Of a stretch of 51,541 nucleotides of DNA, positions 39,077 to 46,701 are shown one piece after another. The notes under the pieces were generated by a model. The model had not been told where the DNA came from and made no database searches. It saw nothing but the letters and a program-made list of their open reading frames with translations. The translations under genes and the position numbers were made by a program. Position 1 is the first letter of the stretch, and each line of letters starts with the position of its first letter. Origin of the DNA: GWC2-45-44 sp041661665 (GTDB lineage Bacteria; Planctomycetota; Phycisphaerae; Sedimentisphaerales; UBA12454). The stretch lies in NCBI GenBank assembly GCA_041661665.1, contig JBAZTW010000015.1:1-51541 (forward strand), written 5' to 3'.

Positions 39077-40195
39077 CTATTTTTTGACGTAGAGAGTTTG
39101 CGTTGGGAAAGCGAACTCGATTTTTTCTGCGTCGAAACGTTTTAGAATTTCAAAATTTATCTTTTCATTCACTGCCAGCCAATGTTCGTAATTGGCCGGT
39201 TTAACAAAATAGCACATATATATGTTAAGTGAGCTGTCTTTGAACTCATTGAAATAAACTTTTGGCATATTATCTAAATCGCTGTTTATGTCTGGTATGC
39301 CGGCAAGAATTTCCCTTATTACATTGACGGCTCTTTGCGTTTTTTCGTAGCCGCTGTCATAGGTAATAGTTATGTCCGCCTCTCTGCGAATAAACGGACG
39401 TTTACCGATGTTTTCTATCATTTCGTTAGCCATTGTACTGTTTGGTATTGTAACTAAATGGCCTTGGAATGTTCTGATTCTTGAACTTCTAAAACCTACT
39501 TCCTCAATTGTGCCGGTATGTGAACCGACTGTTACGACATCGTCTATGTGGAAAGGTCTATCTGCGAAAATTGTTATTGAGCCGAAAAAGTTAGCTATTG
39601 TTTCTCTTGCCGCAAGGGCAATAGCGATACCGCCGACGCCTGCACTGAGCAGAAGAGACCTTACGCTGTCGGCGCCAAGTATGTTCTCTGCGATAAGAAG
39701 TATAGCGATAATTGCGATTGCCACCCGCAGACTTTTGCGGACTATCTGTACAAGCATAGTATCGAGTTTTGTCTGGGTTTTTCCGATGGCTTTGTGCAGA
39801 TAGTACTCGGCGACATCTACCAGTCGATACATCGCATAAGCTATTGCTGTGGCGATAACGACCCTGGCGATTTTGTCCCAGACTATTTCTATTGAGGTGT
39901 TTAATCCTTTTTCGTTGTTAAAGAACAGCGGCAGTTTGCAGGCGGACATTCCAATCCCAAACACAGCCACATACGCTGGTTTAGAGAGAGCGTTGGCGGT
40001 GAGCGTTAGTATTGATTCGCCGAATTTCGCCTTTATTTTTTCAGAATATCTCTGAATTAGGAACTGCACGATTTTTGCCGCTGCCATAGTGAGTACGACT
40101 AACAGGACAAGAGTTCCGAATCGCCACAGGGCGTTGCCCTTAACCAATTCATAATTGATAATTGACTTTAACGTTATTTGTGCCTGTACAAACAT
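39077..40195 (-). CDS. MscS-family mechanosensitive channel
   Basis: A 372-residue membrane protein. There are about four membrane segments (near 25-45, 68-85, 106-125 and 152-172). The MscS pore helix and beta domain follow: SLLLSAGVGGIAIALAARETIANFFGSITIFADRPFHIDDVVTVGSHTGTIEEVGFRSSRIRTFQGHLVTIPNSTMA. Such channels release solutes on osmotic downshift. The C-terminal alpha/beta part (about 290-372) is complete. AGGA lies 7 bases before the ATG. No terminator space exists between it and the convergent nnrD. Confidence 0.93.
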   Translation of the reverse strand: MFVQAQITLKSIINYELVKGNALWRFGTLVLLVVLTMAAAKIVQFLIQRYSEKIKAKFGESILTLTANALSKPAYVAVFGIGMSACKLPLFFNNEKGLNTSIEIVWDKIARVVIATAIAYAMYRLVDVAEYYLHKAIGKTQTKLDTMLVQIVRKSLRVAIAIIAILLIAENILGADSVRSLLLSAGVGGIAIALAARETIANFFGSITIFADRPFHIDDVVTVGSHTGTIEEVGFRSSRIRTFQGHLVTIPNSTMANEMIENIGKRPFIRREADITITYDSGYEKTQRAVNVIREILAGIPDINSDLDNMPKVYFNEFKDSSLNIYMCYFVKPANYEHWLAVNEKINFEILKRFDAEKIEFAFPTQTLYVKK

Positions 40196-40266
40196 TGGAA
40201 TTCCTTTTTAAAAGTATCGCCGCGACAATTCTAATCTTTATGAGGTTATTGTCCAGAGATAATCTG

Positions 40267-40884
40267 TTAAAAAGCGGTGGAAATGGTTTTTGCGGCCTCT
40301 ATAGCGGAATTTTGTGCCTTTTTAACTGTTTCCTCATCGGCAAGCATATTCGGGCAGATTATCGTTTTAATATCGGTAAAACCCATAAATCTGAAAATCA
40401 GTTCGACGTATTTTTTCTGTAAATCCATCGGCGAATCTTTTTCGTAGATGCCTCCGCTGGAATAAACAACGCACAGCGGCTTGCCGATAACGAGTCCCTG
40501 ATAGCCTTTTTCGGAAACAGTAAAAGTATAGCTCGGCTGAACTATAATGTCGATATAATGTTTGAGCTTATATGGAATGCTGAAGTTCCACATCGGCGTT
40601 GACAGGAGATATTTGTCTGCCGATTTGAACCGCTCTATTATTTTTTCGATTTGCGTCCATTTTTTAATCTGCTCGGCGGTTTTGGGCTGACCGTGCATTA
40701 TCGCGTATTTCGACTCTGCGGCAAAATTGTCGAATTCAGGCAGGTTCTCCCTGAATAAATCGAGGATTTCAATTTTATCGTTCGGATTGCGCCGACGATA
40801 TTCCTCGATAAATGCCGATGCTGTTTTGTGTGAATGGCTTCGAGCGTCTCTTGGCGACGATTTTATGTAGAGCAGCGTTTTCAT
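40267..40884 (-). CDS. azoR: FMN-dependent NADH-azoreductase-type quinone reductase
   Basis: A 205-residue flavodoxin-fold NAD(P)H:quinone/azo reductase. The FMN site is indicated by KSSPRDARSHSHKTASAF and PMWNFSIPYKLKHYIDIIVQPSYTFT, and the segment GKPLCVVYSSGGIYEKDSPMDLQ resembles AzoR loops. The enzyme would reduce quinones or azo compounds in the cytoplasm by two-electron steps. GGAGG lies 7 bases before the ATG. It sits 71 bases upstream of the MscS gene on the same strand. Confidence 0.85.
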   Translation of the reverse strand: MKTLLYIKSSPRDARSHSHKTASAFIEEYRRRNPNDKIEILDLFRENLPEFDNFAAESKYAIMHGQPKTAEQIKKWTQIEKIIERFKSADKYLLSTPMWNFSIPYKLKHYIDIIVQPSYTFTVSEKGYQGLVIGKPLCVVYSSGGIYEKDSPMDLQKKYVELIFRFMGFTDIKTIICPNMLADEETVKKAQNSAIEAAKTISTAF

Positions 40885-40939
40885 AGAATAACCTCCGATG
40901 CGGATGGCTCAATGAGCTGTCAAATAATTTTATCATTTT

Positions 40940-41575
40940 CTATGTTAATTCCACAGACCAGTATGCGTGGTCGAGAAATTGCTTCCAACTGTGGTATTTA
41001 CCATTGTTCAAATGCAGATGAACTGTCGGATTGCGTTTTGGTTTTTCCGGTATTTTTATAAGCGTCATATGTGCTTGTCTCGGAGTTTTGCCGCCTTTTT
41101 TGGCGTTACAGCCTGTACAGGCGCAGACAAGATTTTCCCACGAAGCCTTTCCGCCCAGACTTCGAGGCGTGATATGGTCGAGTGAAAGTTCTGTTGTCGG
41201 AAATTTTTTGCCGCAGTACTGGCATCTGTTGCCGTCGCGGGCGAAAATATTTCGCCGATTGAATTTCACATCCGCCCTCGGCAGACGGTCATAGACAAGC
41301 AGTCTGACAATTCTCGGCACGGCAATGTGGAAATTTACCGTCGTAATCCAGTCGTGTTCGTCCGGCTCAAAGGAACGTTTCAACTTGCTGACATCTCGCC
41401 AGCTCTCGAAATCGTAGTTATAAAACCGCCCCTGTTCGTAAGATATGACTTCGGCTAAATCTCTGCAGAGCATACAGAAAGCGCGTTTGACATTTATGAT
41501 GCGCAAAGGCATATAGTGCTTGTTCAGTACAAGTACATTGCAGTGCAGCGCAGGTTGTAATTCTGTTAAGGCCAT
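40940..41575 (-). CDS. HNH endonuclease family protein
   Basis: A 211-residue protein. The C-terminal half has an HNH motif with a zinc site: CQYCGKKF (Cys118, Cys121), LSLDHITPRSLGG (Asp133, His134), W-E-N-L-V (Asn148) and CTGCNAKKG (Cys153, Cys156, Asn157). The N-terminal half (about 1-110) has VLVLNKHYMPLRIINVKRAFCMLCRDLAEVI, a pattern shared by many bacterial HNH proteins of this length. They are common, usually stand alone, and have no defined cellular role. GGAGG lies directly before the ATG. Confidence 0.9.
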   Translation of the reverse strand: MALTELQPALHCNVLVLNKHYMPLRIINVKRAFCMLCRDLAEVISYEQGRFYNYDFESWRDVSKLKRSFEPDEHDWITTVNFHIAVPRIVRLLVYDRLPRADVKFNRRNIFARDGNRCQYCGKKFPTTELSLDHITPRSLGGKASWENLVCACTGCNAKKGGKTPRQAHMTLIKIPEKPKRNPTVHLHLNNGKYHSWKQFLDHAYWSVELT

Positions 41576-41637
41576 TTCCTCCTCAAAAGGCAGGTTTCAC
41601 CTGCTGATTATATTGGAAAAAGCTCTTTTTAAAAAAT

Positions 41638-41841
41638 TTACTTTACCGCTTCAACTTCGTCGGCTCGCGGACCCTTTTCACCCTGTACTATTTCAAAGCT
41701 GATTGTATCGCCCTGGTTGAGGGTGCGAAGGCCCTTTGATTTAAAATTCGTGTGGTGTACAAACACATCGGGCTGGCCGGCTCCATCGACAAAACCATAA
41801 CCCTTTTTCGGGTCGAACCATTTAACAATACCCGTTGTCAT
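41638..41841 (-). CDS. CspA-family cold-shock protein
   Basis: A 67-residue single-stranded nucleic-acid-binding protein. RNP1 is KGYGFV (13-18) and RNP2 is VFVHH (26-30). It opens with TTGIVKWFDPKKGYGFVD and is of standard length. It likely acts as an RNA chaperone. GGGAG lies 6 bases before the ATG. It lies between the HU and HNH genes on the same strand. Confidence 0.97.
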   Translation of the reverse strand: MTTGIVKWFDPKKGYGFVDGAGQPDVFVHHTNFKSKGLRTLNQGDTISFEIVQGEKGPRADEVEAVK

Positions 41842-41892
41842 TATATGCTCCCTGAGAACGGCCTGTCGCCATCGTGTATTCGATACGGCCGG

Positions 41893-42201
41893 CTATTCTG
41901 TTTTTGGCGAAGAATTGTTGTCGCCAAGTTTTTCTTTCATAAGCCGGCCCATCTTGAATTTTACTGTTCGCTTGGCAGGCACTTTTACTCTTTCCAGTGT
42001 TTTGGGATTTTGTGCGACTCTCGCCTCGCGCGTGCGGACTTCCAAAACTCCGAAATCGCGGAACTCAAGACGATTACCTCGGCTTAACTCCAAAACAATC
42101 TCGTCAAGAAACGACTGAACAACACACTTAACCACAACTCTTTTGGCTTGCGTCTGTTCAGCGATTCGGTCGATTAATTCTTTCTTCGTTATTGTTGTCA
42201 T
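41893..42201 (-). CDS. HU/IHF-family DNA-binding protein
   Basis: A 102-residue nucleoid protein. TKKELIDRIAEQTQAKRVVVKCVVQSFLDEIVLELSRGNRLEFRDFGVLEVRTREARVAQNPKT matches the HU/IHF core, including GxLEFRDFG and the R-x-A-R-x-x-x-N-P arm. The C-terminal tail (about 92-102) is short and polar. It bends DNA and organises the chromosome. GAGG lies 6 bases before the ATG. It diverges from nfnA across a 313-base gap that contains direct repeats and two promoters. Confidence 0.95.
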   Translation of the reverse strand: MTTITKKELIDRIAEQTQAKRVVVKCVVQSFLDEIVLELSRGNRLEFRDFGVLEVRTREARVAQNPKTLERVKVPAKRTVKFKMGRLMKEKLGDNNSSPKTE

Positions 42202-42298
42202 AGTTTACCTCGTGTCAACAGAGAGTTTCGGGATTTGATTTTTTCAAATATTAATTTTTTTTATTCCGCTACGAAAACAAGCTGAATTAAACTTTTTA

Positions 42299-42393
42299 AA
42301 AATACCGCAAACCACTATACAGCAACGACTTCTAATCGGCAAGCAATTTTTATTGGAAATTTAAACAGATTTTTTTGATTAAAATACCGCAAA
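42299..42393 (+). repeat. 13-base direct repeats between HU and nfnA
   Basis: AAAATACCGCAAA occurs at 42299-42311 and 42381-42393, starts 82 bases apart, in the same orientation. These may be binding sites for a regulator of the divergent pair. Confidence 0.6.
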
Positions 42394-42414
42394 AACAATC
42401 TAAAAACGCGGATT

Positions 42415-42444
42415 TTGCCTTCATTCAGCAAAGGAGGCTATAAT
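42415..42444 (+). promoter_or_regulatory. Promoter 1 of nfnA
   Basis: TTGCCT (42415-42420), 18-base spacer, TATAAT (42439-42444). Confidence 0.55.
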
Positions 42445-42447
42445 TTC

Positions 42448-42476
42448 TTGACCTGCGGCGCAAAATCAGCAATAAT
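42448..42476 (+). promoter_or_regulatory. Promoter 2 of nfnA
   Basis: TTGACC (42448-42453), 17-base spacer, AATAAT (42471-42476). It lies directly downstream of promoter 1, 38 bases before the nfnA start. Confidence 0.55.
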
Positions 42477-42514
42477 TCCACGTCCTGATGTTTTTTTAGA
42501 GAAAGGTTGAGAAA

Positions 42515-43363
42515 TTGTCTCATAACGTATTGTCAAAGAAGCAGTTATGCCCAAATGTGTTTATGATTGATGTGGCGGCGCCGCTTGTGGCTCGTTCGGC
42601 AAAGCCAGGCCAATTCGTGATTGTTTGTCTCTCGACGGATTACAGCGAAAGAATACCACTTACAATAGCAGGTCTTGATGCGGAGAAAGGCTCAATCCAT
42701 CTTATATGGCAGGCGGTGGGGAAAAGCACCTCTGAACTTGCCGGTCTGAAAGTTGGGGATACAGTCGAAAATATTCTTGGCCCGCTTGGCAAGCCGACTC
42801 ATATAGAAAAATTTGGAACGGTTGTCTGTGTCGGCGGCGGAATTGGCAATGCCCCGCTTTTGCCGATAGCGGTCGGTATGAAACAGGCGGGTAATAAGGT
42901 AATCAGTATTCTTGGCGCAAGAAATAAAGAGCTTATGATTCTCGAAGATGATTTCAGAGCGATAAGCGATGAGGTGATTATTGTTACTGATGACGGTTCT
43001 TACGGCAGAAAAGCTCTGGTAACCGAGCCGCTTGAGGAAATATGCAAAGGTTCATCGAAGCCCGGTTTAGTTGTCGCGATAGGGCCTGCGATAATGATGA
43101 AGTTCTGCTGCGGCGTTACGAAAAAATATGAAGTGCCGACGGTTGTTTCGCTTAACACTATTATGATTGACGGAACTGGTATGTGCGGCGGGTGCAGAGT
43201 CGAGGTTGGCGGCAAGACGAAATTTGTCTGCGTTGACGGGCCGGAATTTGACGGTCATTTAGTTAATTTTGATTTGATGATGAAAAGAATGAACGCATAT
43301 AAGCAATTTGAAAAACAGGCGATGGAAAATTACGAAAAGCATAATTGCAGACTTAATAAATAG
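42515..43363 (+). CDS. nfnA: NfnA/SudB-type FAD- and 2Fe-2S-binding subunit
   Basis: Starts at TTG 42515 with GAAAGG 8 bases upstream; no other start fits. The 282-residue protein is of the sulfide dehydrogenase/dihydroorotate-dehydrogenase electron-transfer type. It has an FAD domain (SERIPLTIAG), an NAD(P)-binding part (VVCVGGGIGNAPLLPIA) and a C-terminal iron-sulfur site with Cys224, Cys227 and Cys239 plus Asp219 (IDGTGMCGGC...C). The three-Cys-one-Asp set is that of NfnA-type 2Fe-2S sites. With NfnB it forms the electron-bifurcating ferredoxin-dependent transhydrogenase. The nfnB gene is not adjacent: a 460-base cassette intervenes. Confidence 0.92.
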   Translation: MSHNVLSKKQLCPNVFMIDVAAPLVARSAKPGQFVIVCLSTDYSERIPLTIAGLDAEKGSIHLIWQAVGKSTSELAGLKVGDTVENILGPLGKPTHIEKFGTVVCVGGGIGNAPLLPIAVGMKQAGNKVISILGARNKELMILEDDFRAISDEVIIVTDDGSYGRKALVTEPLEEICKGSSKPGLVVAIGPAIMMKFCCGVTKKYEVPTVVSLNTIMIDGTGMCGGCRVEVGGKTKFVCVDGPEFDGHLVNFDLMMKRMNAYKQFEKQAMENYEKHNCRLNK

Positions 43364-43822
43364 GCACAAAGGCGCAGAGTCGCAAAGGCACAAAGTATGA
43401 AAAAAACTTTCAGAGACTTATTAGTGTGGCAAAAGGCTATGACGCTTGTCTCGGAAGTTTATAAGATAACCAGGGTATTTCCAAAAGATGAAATGTATGC
43501 TTTGACTTCGCAAATCAGGCGATGCGTCGTTTCAATACCTTCAAATATAGCTGAAGGTTATAGCAGAAATTCCACGAGCGATTATATACGATTTTTGCGA
43601 ATAGCATTATCTTCTTTATATGAATTGCAGACTCAAGTGGAAATTGGTTTGAATCTTAAGTATATTGATAAAGTTATTTTTGATATGCTTTACGATTTAA
43701 CGCGAGAATTAGAACGAATGCTTAGTGTTATGATTGACAAAATAGAAAAAAAATAAGATATGGATATTTATTCCTGGAAAAATTTATTTCTTTGTGCCTC
43801 TGTGCCTTTGCACCTTTGTGCC
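43363..43822. mobile_element. Inverted-repeat-flanked four-helix-bundle cassette
   Basis: 33-base ends (43363-43395 and 43790-43822) are inverted copies identical at 28 of 33 positions, both beginning GGCACAAAGG when read inward and ending GGCACAAAG. They enclose one gene, the four-helix-bundle protein. The left end begins at the last base of the nfnA stop codon, and the right end lies just before the nfnB ribosome binding site. No transposase is present. Target-site duplication is not evident. Confidence 0.6.
43397..43756 (+). CDS. Four-helix-bundle protein (S23/Avd-like)
   Basis: The 119-residue product matches the four-helix-bundle family (23S rRNA intervening-sequence protein, related to the Avd accessory proteins of diversity-generating retroelements). 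Conserved features are F-R-D-L-L-V-W-Q-K-A-M-x-L, FPKDEMYALTSQIRRCVVSIPSNIAEGYSR, DYIRFLRIALSSLYELQTQ and a basic end. Family members bind nucleic acid and are often found inside repeats or 23S intervening sequences. The start lies 1 base after the left inverted repeat and has no Shine-Dalgarno site. It is the only gene of the cassette. Confidence 0.93.
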   Translation: MKKTFRDLLVWQKAMTLVSEVYKITRVFPKDEMYALTSQIRRCVVSIPSNIAEGYSRNSTSDYIRFLRIALSSLYELQTQVEIGLNLKYIDKVIFDMLYDLTRELERMLSVMIDKIEKK

Positions 43823-43843
43823 TTCACTTTATAGGAGTATCAA

Positions 43844-45319
43844 TTGGATAAATCAGCGGAACTTTTAAACGAACTGTTAGCGAAACATAAAGCCGGTACT
43901 TTGAAACTGGCGGATAGATATGAAATTCCGCCGCAGGCGATGCCTGCGCAGGATGCGGTCGCCAGACGAAGCAATGTCAGTGAAGTTGCGACGGGCTATA
44001 CCGAAACGCAGGCCCGACTTGAGGCTCTGCGGTGCTTAGGCTGCAAAAACGCTCCGTGCGTCGAGGGCTGTCCGGTAAGAATAAAAATAAAAGATTTCAT
44101 CGCTCCTATTGTCGAAGGCGATTTCAAAAAGGCTCTCGATATCATCAGAGAAAATTCGCTGCTGCCTGCTGTTTGCGGTCGCGTTTGCCCGCAGGAAGTT
44201 CAGTGCCAGATGCCCTGTACGGTCGGCAAAAAATTTAAGAATGTCGATATGTCTGTTTCCATCGGCAGGCTCGAAAGATTCGTCGCTGACTGGGGCAGAA
44301 AAAATCACGACAAGACCAACCCTAAGATTGCGCCATCGACCGGCAAAAAAGTTGCCGTTATCGGTTCAGGCCCAGGCGGCATCGTTGTCGCCACGGATGT
44401 TCGCAGGGCAGGACACGATGTTACGGTTTTTGAGGCGTTTCACAAAACCGGCGGCGTAATGGTCTACGGCATTCCGGAATTTCGTCTGCCAAAAGCGATT
44501 GTCCGCGAGGAAATTGAGCAGCTTAAAAATATGGGCGTAAAAATAGTCTGCAATTTTGTTGTAGGCAGAACGCGAACAATAAAAGAGCTTATGGAAAAGG
44601 ACGGATTCGATGCTGTTTATGTCGGCGTTGGGGCTGGTTTGCCGCAGTTTATGGGAATTGAGGGCGAGCATCTTGTCGGCGTGTACAGCGCAAATGAATA
44701 CCTGACTCGCGCGAATTTGATGCGTGCTTATGATTTCGGCAAGGGAGCCGATACGCCTATCGCGATGAGTAAAAGGGTAGCGGTAGTCGGCGGCGGAAAT
44801 GTCGCGATGGATTCGGCAAGAACCGCTGTCAGGCTCGGCGCTGAAAAAGTTTATCTTATTTACCGCAGAAGCGAAAAGGAAATGCCCGCTCGTGTCGAGG
44901 AAGTTCATCACGCGAAGGAAGAAGGTATTGAGTTTCATCTGCTGCGAAATCCGAAGCGCATTATCGGCGACCCGAATGGCATAGTTTGCGCGATTGAATG
45001 TTTGAAATATGAACTTGGCGAACCTGATGCTTCTGGTCGGCGCAGACCTGTGCCTATTGCAGGCTCGGAATTTCAGATTGAAGTTGATACTGTTATTATC
45101 GCTATCGGCAACGGCGCAAATCCGCTGATTGGCCAGACCACAACCGGTCTCGAGCTGAATAAGTGGGGAAATATCGTTGTCGATGAAAAATGTAAAACCT
45201 CGCTCGACAGTGTTTATGCCGGCGGCGACATTGTTCTTGGCGCAGCGACCGTGATTTTAGCTATGGGTCAGGGCAGAACCGCGGCAGCGGCGATTAACGA
45301 ATATCTGGGGAATAAATAA
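43844..45319 (+). CDS. nfnB: NfnB/GltD-like FAD/NADPH-binding subunit
   Basis: Starts at TTG 43844 with GGAG 7 bases upstream. The 491-residue protein is the large subunit of the NfnAB/SudAB type, also annotated as NADPH-dependent glutamate synthase small chain. Two 4Fe-4S sites are formed by Cys64, Cys67, Cys72 and Cys76 (CLGCKNAPCVEGC) and Cys111, Cys115, Cys121 and Cys125. FAD- and NADPH-binding segments follow (VAVIGSGPGGIVVATDVRRAG, RVAVVGGGNVAMDSARTA, VYAGGDIVLGAATVILAMGQG). With NfnA it couples NADH, NADPH and reduced ferredoxin pools. The cassette before it may affect its expression. Confidence 0.93.
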   Translation: MDKSAELLNELLAKHKAGTLKLADRYEIPPQAMPAQDAVARRSNVSEVATGYTETQARLEALRCLGCKNAPCVEGCPVRIKIKDFIAPIVEGDFKKALDIIRENSLLPAVCGRVCPQEVQCQMPCTVGKKFKNVDMSVSIGRLERFVADWGRKNHDKTNPKIAPSTGKKVAVIGSGPGGIVVATDVRRAGHDVTVFEAFHKTGGVMVYGIPEFRLPKAIVREEIEQLKNMGVKIVCNFVVGRTRTIKELMEKDGFDAVYVGVGAGLPQFMGIEGEHLVGVYSANEYLTRANLMRAYDFGKGADTPIAMSKRVAVVGGGNVAMDSARTAVRLGAEKVYLIYRRSEKEMPARVEEVHHAKEEGIEFHLLRNPKRIIGDPNGIVCAIECLKYELGEPDASGRRRPVPIAGSEFQIEVDTVIIAIGNGANPLIGQTTTGLELNKWGNIVVDEKCKTSLDSVYAGGDIVLGAATVILAMGQGRTAAAAINEYLGNK

Positions 45320-45320
45320 T

Positions 45321-45355
45321 TTAATCGCAGATTACGCAGATTTCACTGATTATTG
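45321..45355. repeat. AATCGCAGATTACGCAGATT phrase
   Basis: A phrase between nfnB and the next gene; a related one (ATCACTGATTACGCAGATAT) lies at 35938-35957. It is probably another interspersed repeat unit. Confidence 0.45.
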
Positions 45356-45365
45356 GAAATAAATC

Positions 45366-45695
45366 TTATAAATCAGCGGCTTCGGATTTACGGATTTCAG
45401 CGTCAACTCTGTTTCTGCTGTCCCAGATAAGATAATACGTCGTCAATATTATGTGCGCCCATAGCTTCATTAAGGCAATATTGATAAGCCCTGCAATAAC
45501 CAAAATTAATCCAATAATATGCCGCTTTATATTGTTTTCCGGTGCAGCAATAACCATATTAATCCCCTCAATAGCGATGACAACCGATATTACTAAAAAA
45601 ATCCAATATTTTATTTCGGCTTTTCTGACTTTCTTGAGGATATCCTCACAAGTCGGTTGTTCTTTGAAGTTTTCAGCCCAATTAAAAAATCTCAT
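45366..45695 (-). CDS. Hypothetical two-pass membrane protein A
   Basis: A 109-residue protein with a charged N terminus and two or three membrane segments (about 29-50, 58-76 and 80-92). It ends in DAEIRKSEAADL, a tail shared with its neighbour (DAEMRQMQAKDL). AGGAG lies 7 bases before the ATG. It is the third gene of the regulator operon, 29 bases after gene B. I do not recognise a family. Confidence 0.65.
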   Translation of the reverse strand: MRFFNWAENFKEQPTCEDILKKVRKAEIKYWIFLVISVVIAIEGINMVIAAPENNIKRHIIGLILVIAGLINIALMKLWAHIILTTYYLIWDSRNRVDAEIRKSEAADL

Positions 45696-45724
45696 AATAT
45701 ATCTCCTATAATTTGTATAAAAGT

Positions 45725-46066
45725 TTAAAGGTCTTTAGCCTGCATTTGTCTCATTTCAGCATCGAGAAATCTTTTGCGCACCACGGGAAAAAGGCTGGAA
45801 AATATAACAGTACCAATAAATCCTGGAAAGAAGAACGTGTACCATACATGGTATGGTTGTTTATTAGCGGCTGCTATTATTCCAGTGATAATCAACAGAA
45901 CGCTTGCAGCTATAGCTATCGTGAAAATTGTAAGAGCAAACTTCTTCCAGCCTTTGCGAACACAAATCCCACAAGAGCACCCCATTAGAGTTCCTATTAA
46001 ACCTAACGCGCCTCCGATCATCGCCCCTATTTTCCCTGCTGTTTGTGGATCAAACCATATTTCCAT
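45725..46066 (-). CDS. Hypothetical three-pass membrane protein B
   Basis: A 113-residue protein. The N-terminal segment is Gly-rich (GKIGAMIGGALGLIGTLMGCSCGICV) and two more membrane segments follow (about 40-65 and 74-95). Three Cys lie close together (Cys30, Cys32, Cys35), perhaps for metal or thiol chemistry. It ends in FLDAEMRQMQAKDL, like gene A. AAAGGA 6 bases before the ATG overlaps the stop of the regulator gene, so translation is coupled. Family not recognised. Confidence 0.65.
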   Translation of the reverse strand: MEIWFDPQTAGKIGAMIGGALGLIGTLMGCSCGICVRKGWKKFALTIFTIAIAASVLLIITGIIAAANKQPYHVWYTFFFPGFIGTVIFSSLFPVVRKRFLDAEMRQMQAKDL

Positions 46067-46077
46067 AGTTTATCCTT

Positions 46078-46371
46078 TCATTGAGTATTTTCTTCAAACA
46101 CTTTGAGCAAAGTTTTTGCAACCGAAATGTCAAGTTTGCCGTCAATAACAAGAAGCTGAACTGTTTTGTGGAATTTTGTTTTAGGTTTTTTGGAGTCGAG
46201 GATTTGCACTTTTTCTATAAGACGATTGAGTTTGATTCTTATTGTGGGGTATGAAATACCATATTGCTCGGCAACATCTTTCAATGAGCCAGAAGCAAGC
46301 AGCAGTCTTTTTATAAACTGCCAATCTTCATCGGCCAATCCTTTGGCCCATTCAGGAATTGTGTTTTCCAT
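46078..46371 (-). CDS. DUF2089-like helix-turn-helix regulator
   Basis: Start at ATG 46371, with GGAG 6 bases upstream; the frame continues to a TTG at 46383. The 97-residue protein has LADEDWQFIKRLLLASGSLKDVAEQYGISYPTIRIKLNRLIEKVQIL, a helix-turn-helix typical of DUF2089 proteins. A short C-terminal segment ends in SVAKTLLKVFEENTQ. Related genes in Firmicutes sit beside small envelope proteins, which fits the two membrane genes downstream. Three palindromes upstream are candidate binding sites for this protein itself. Confidence 0.8.
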   Translation of the reverse strand: MENTIPEWAKGLADEDWQFIKRLLLASGSLKDVAEQYGISYPTIRIKLNRLIEKVQILDSKKPKTKFHKTVQLLVIDGKLDISVAKTLLKVFEENTQ

Positions 46372-46402
46372 TCTAAACTCCAAACCGTACTTTCATATTA
46401 CT

Positions 46403-46474
46403 AAAATACACTTTAATTTTATTAAAGCAAGAAGAACTTTAACAATATTGAAGTTTTTTTTAATATTATTAAAG
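46403..46474 (-). promoter_or_regulatory. Promoter with three operator-like palindromes
   Basis: On the minus strand TTGCTT (46425-46430), 16-base spacer and TATTTT (46403-46408) form a plausible promoter. Three 17-base palindromes share CTTTAA-N5-TT(A/G)AAG: CTTTAATTTTATTAAAG (46411-46427), CTTTAACAATATTGAAG (46437-46453) and TTTTAATATTATTAAAG (46458-46474). Their centres are 26 and 21 bases apart. The first covers the spacer between the boxes, so binding there should repress. Confidence 0.65.
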
Positions 46475-46701
46475 ATAGGAGTGTGGGCAGATTATAACTG
46501 ATTGTTGTTAAATGAGTTAAATGGCATCGGGGCGAATAGACAAATTGTCAATATTCAGGTTGTCTAATGTTGCATATTATGTAATTTATATAGTGGACTT
46601 TATGTTTTACATAAAATCAAATGTTAGTTTTTGCGATAGCTCTGACTGAAATTTATGTTTTTTTTAAGTTATTTCCTCATTCGATGTTGGAAGTTGGGCG
46701 G
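46475..46701. other. AT-rich gap with a TTTATGT/ACATAAA palindrome
   Basis: No gene is visible. TTTATGT (46599-46605) and ACATAAA (46609-46615) form a 7-3-7 inverted repeat with the same geometry as the operator sites but a different sequence. A GTTGGAAGTTGGGCGGTCAA phrase follows. Confidence 0.4.

Noticed and set aside
43363..43822. Diversity-generating retroelement
   Set aside because: The Avd-like gene is present, but there is no reverse transcriptase, template repeat or variable repeat nearby.
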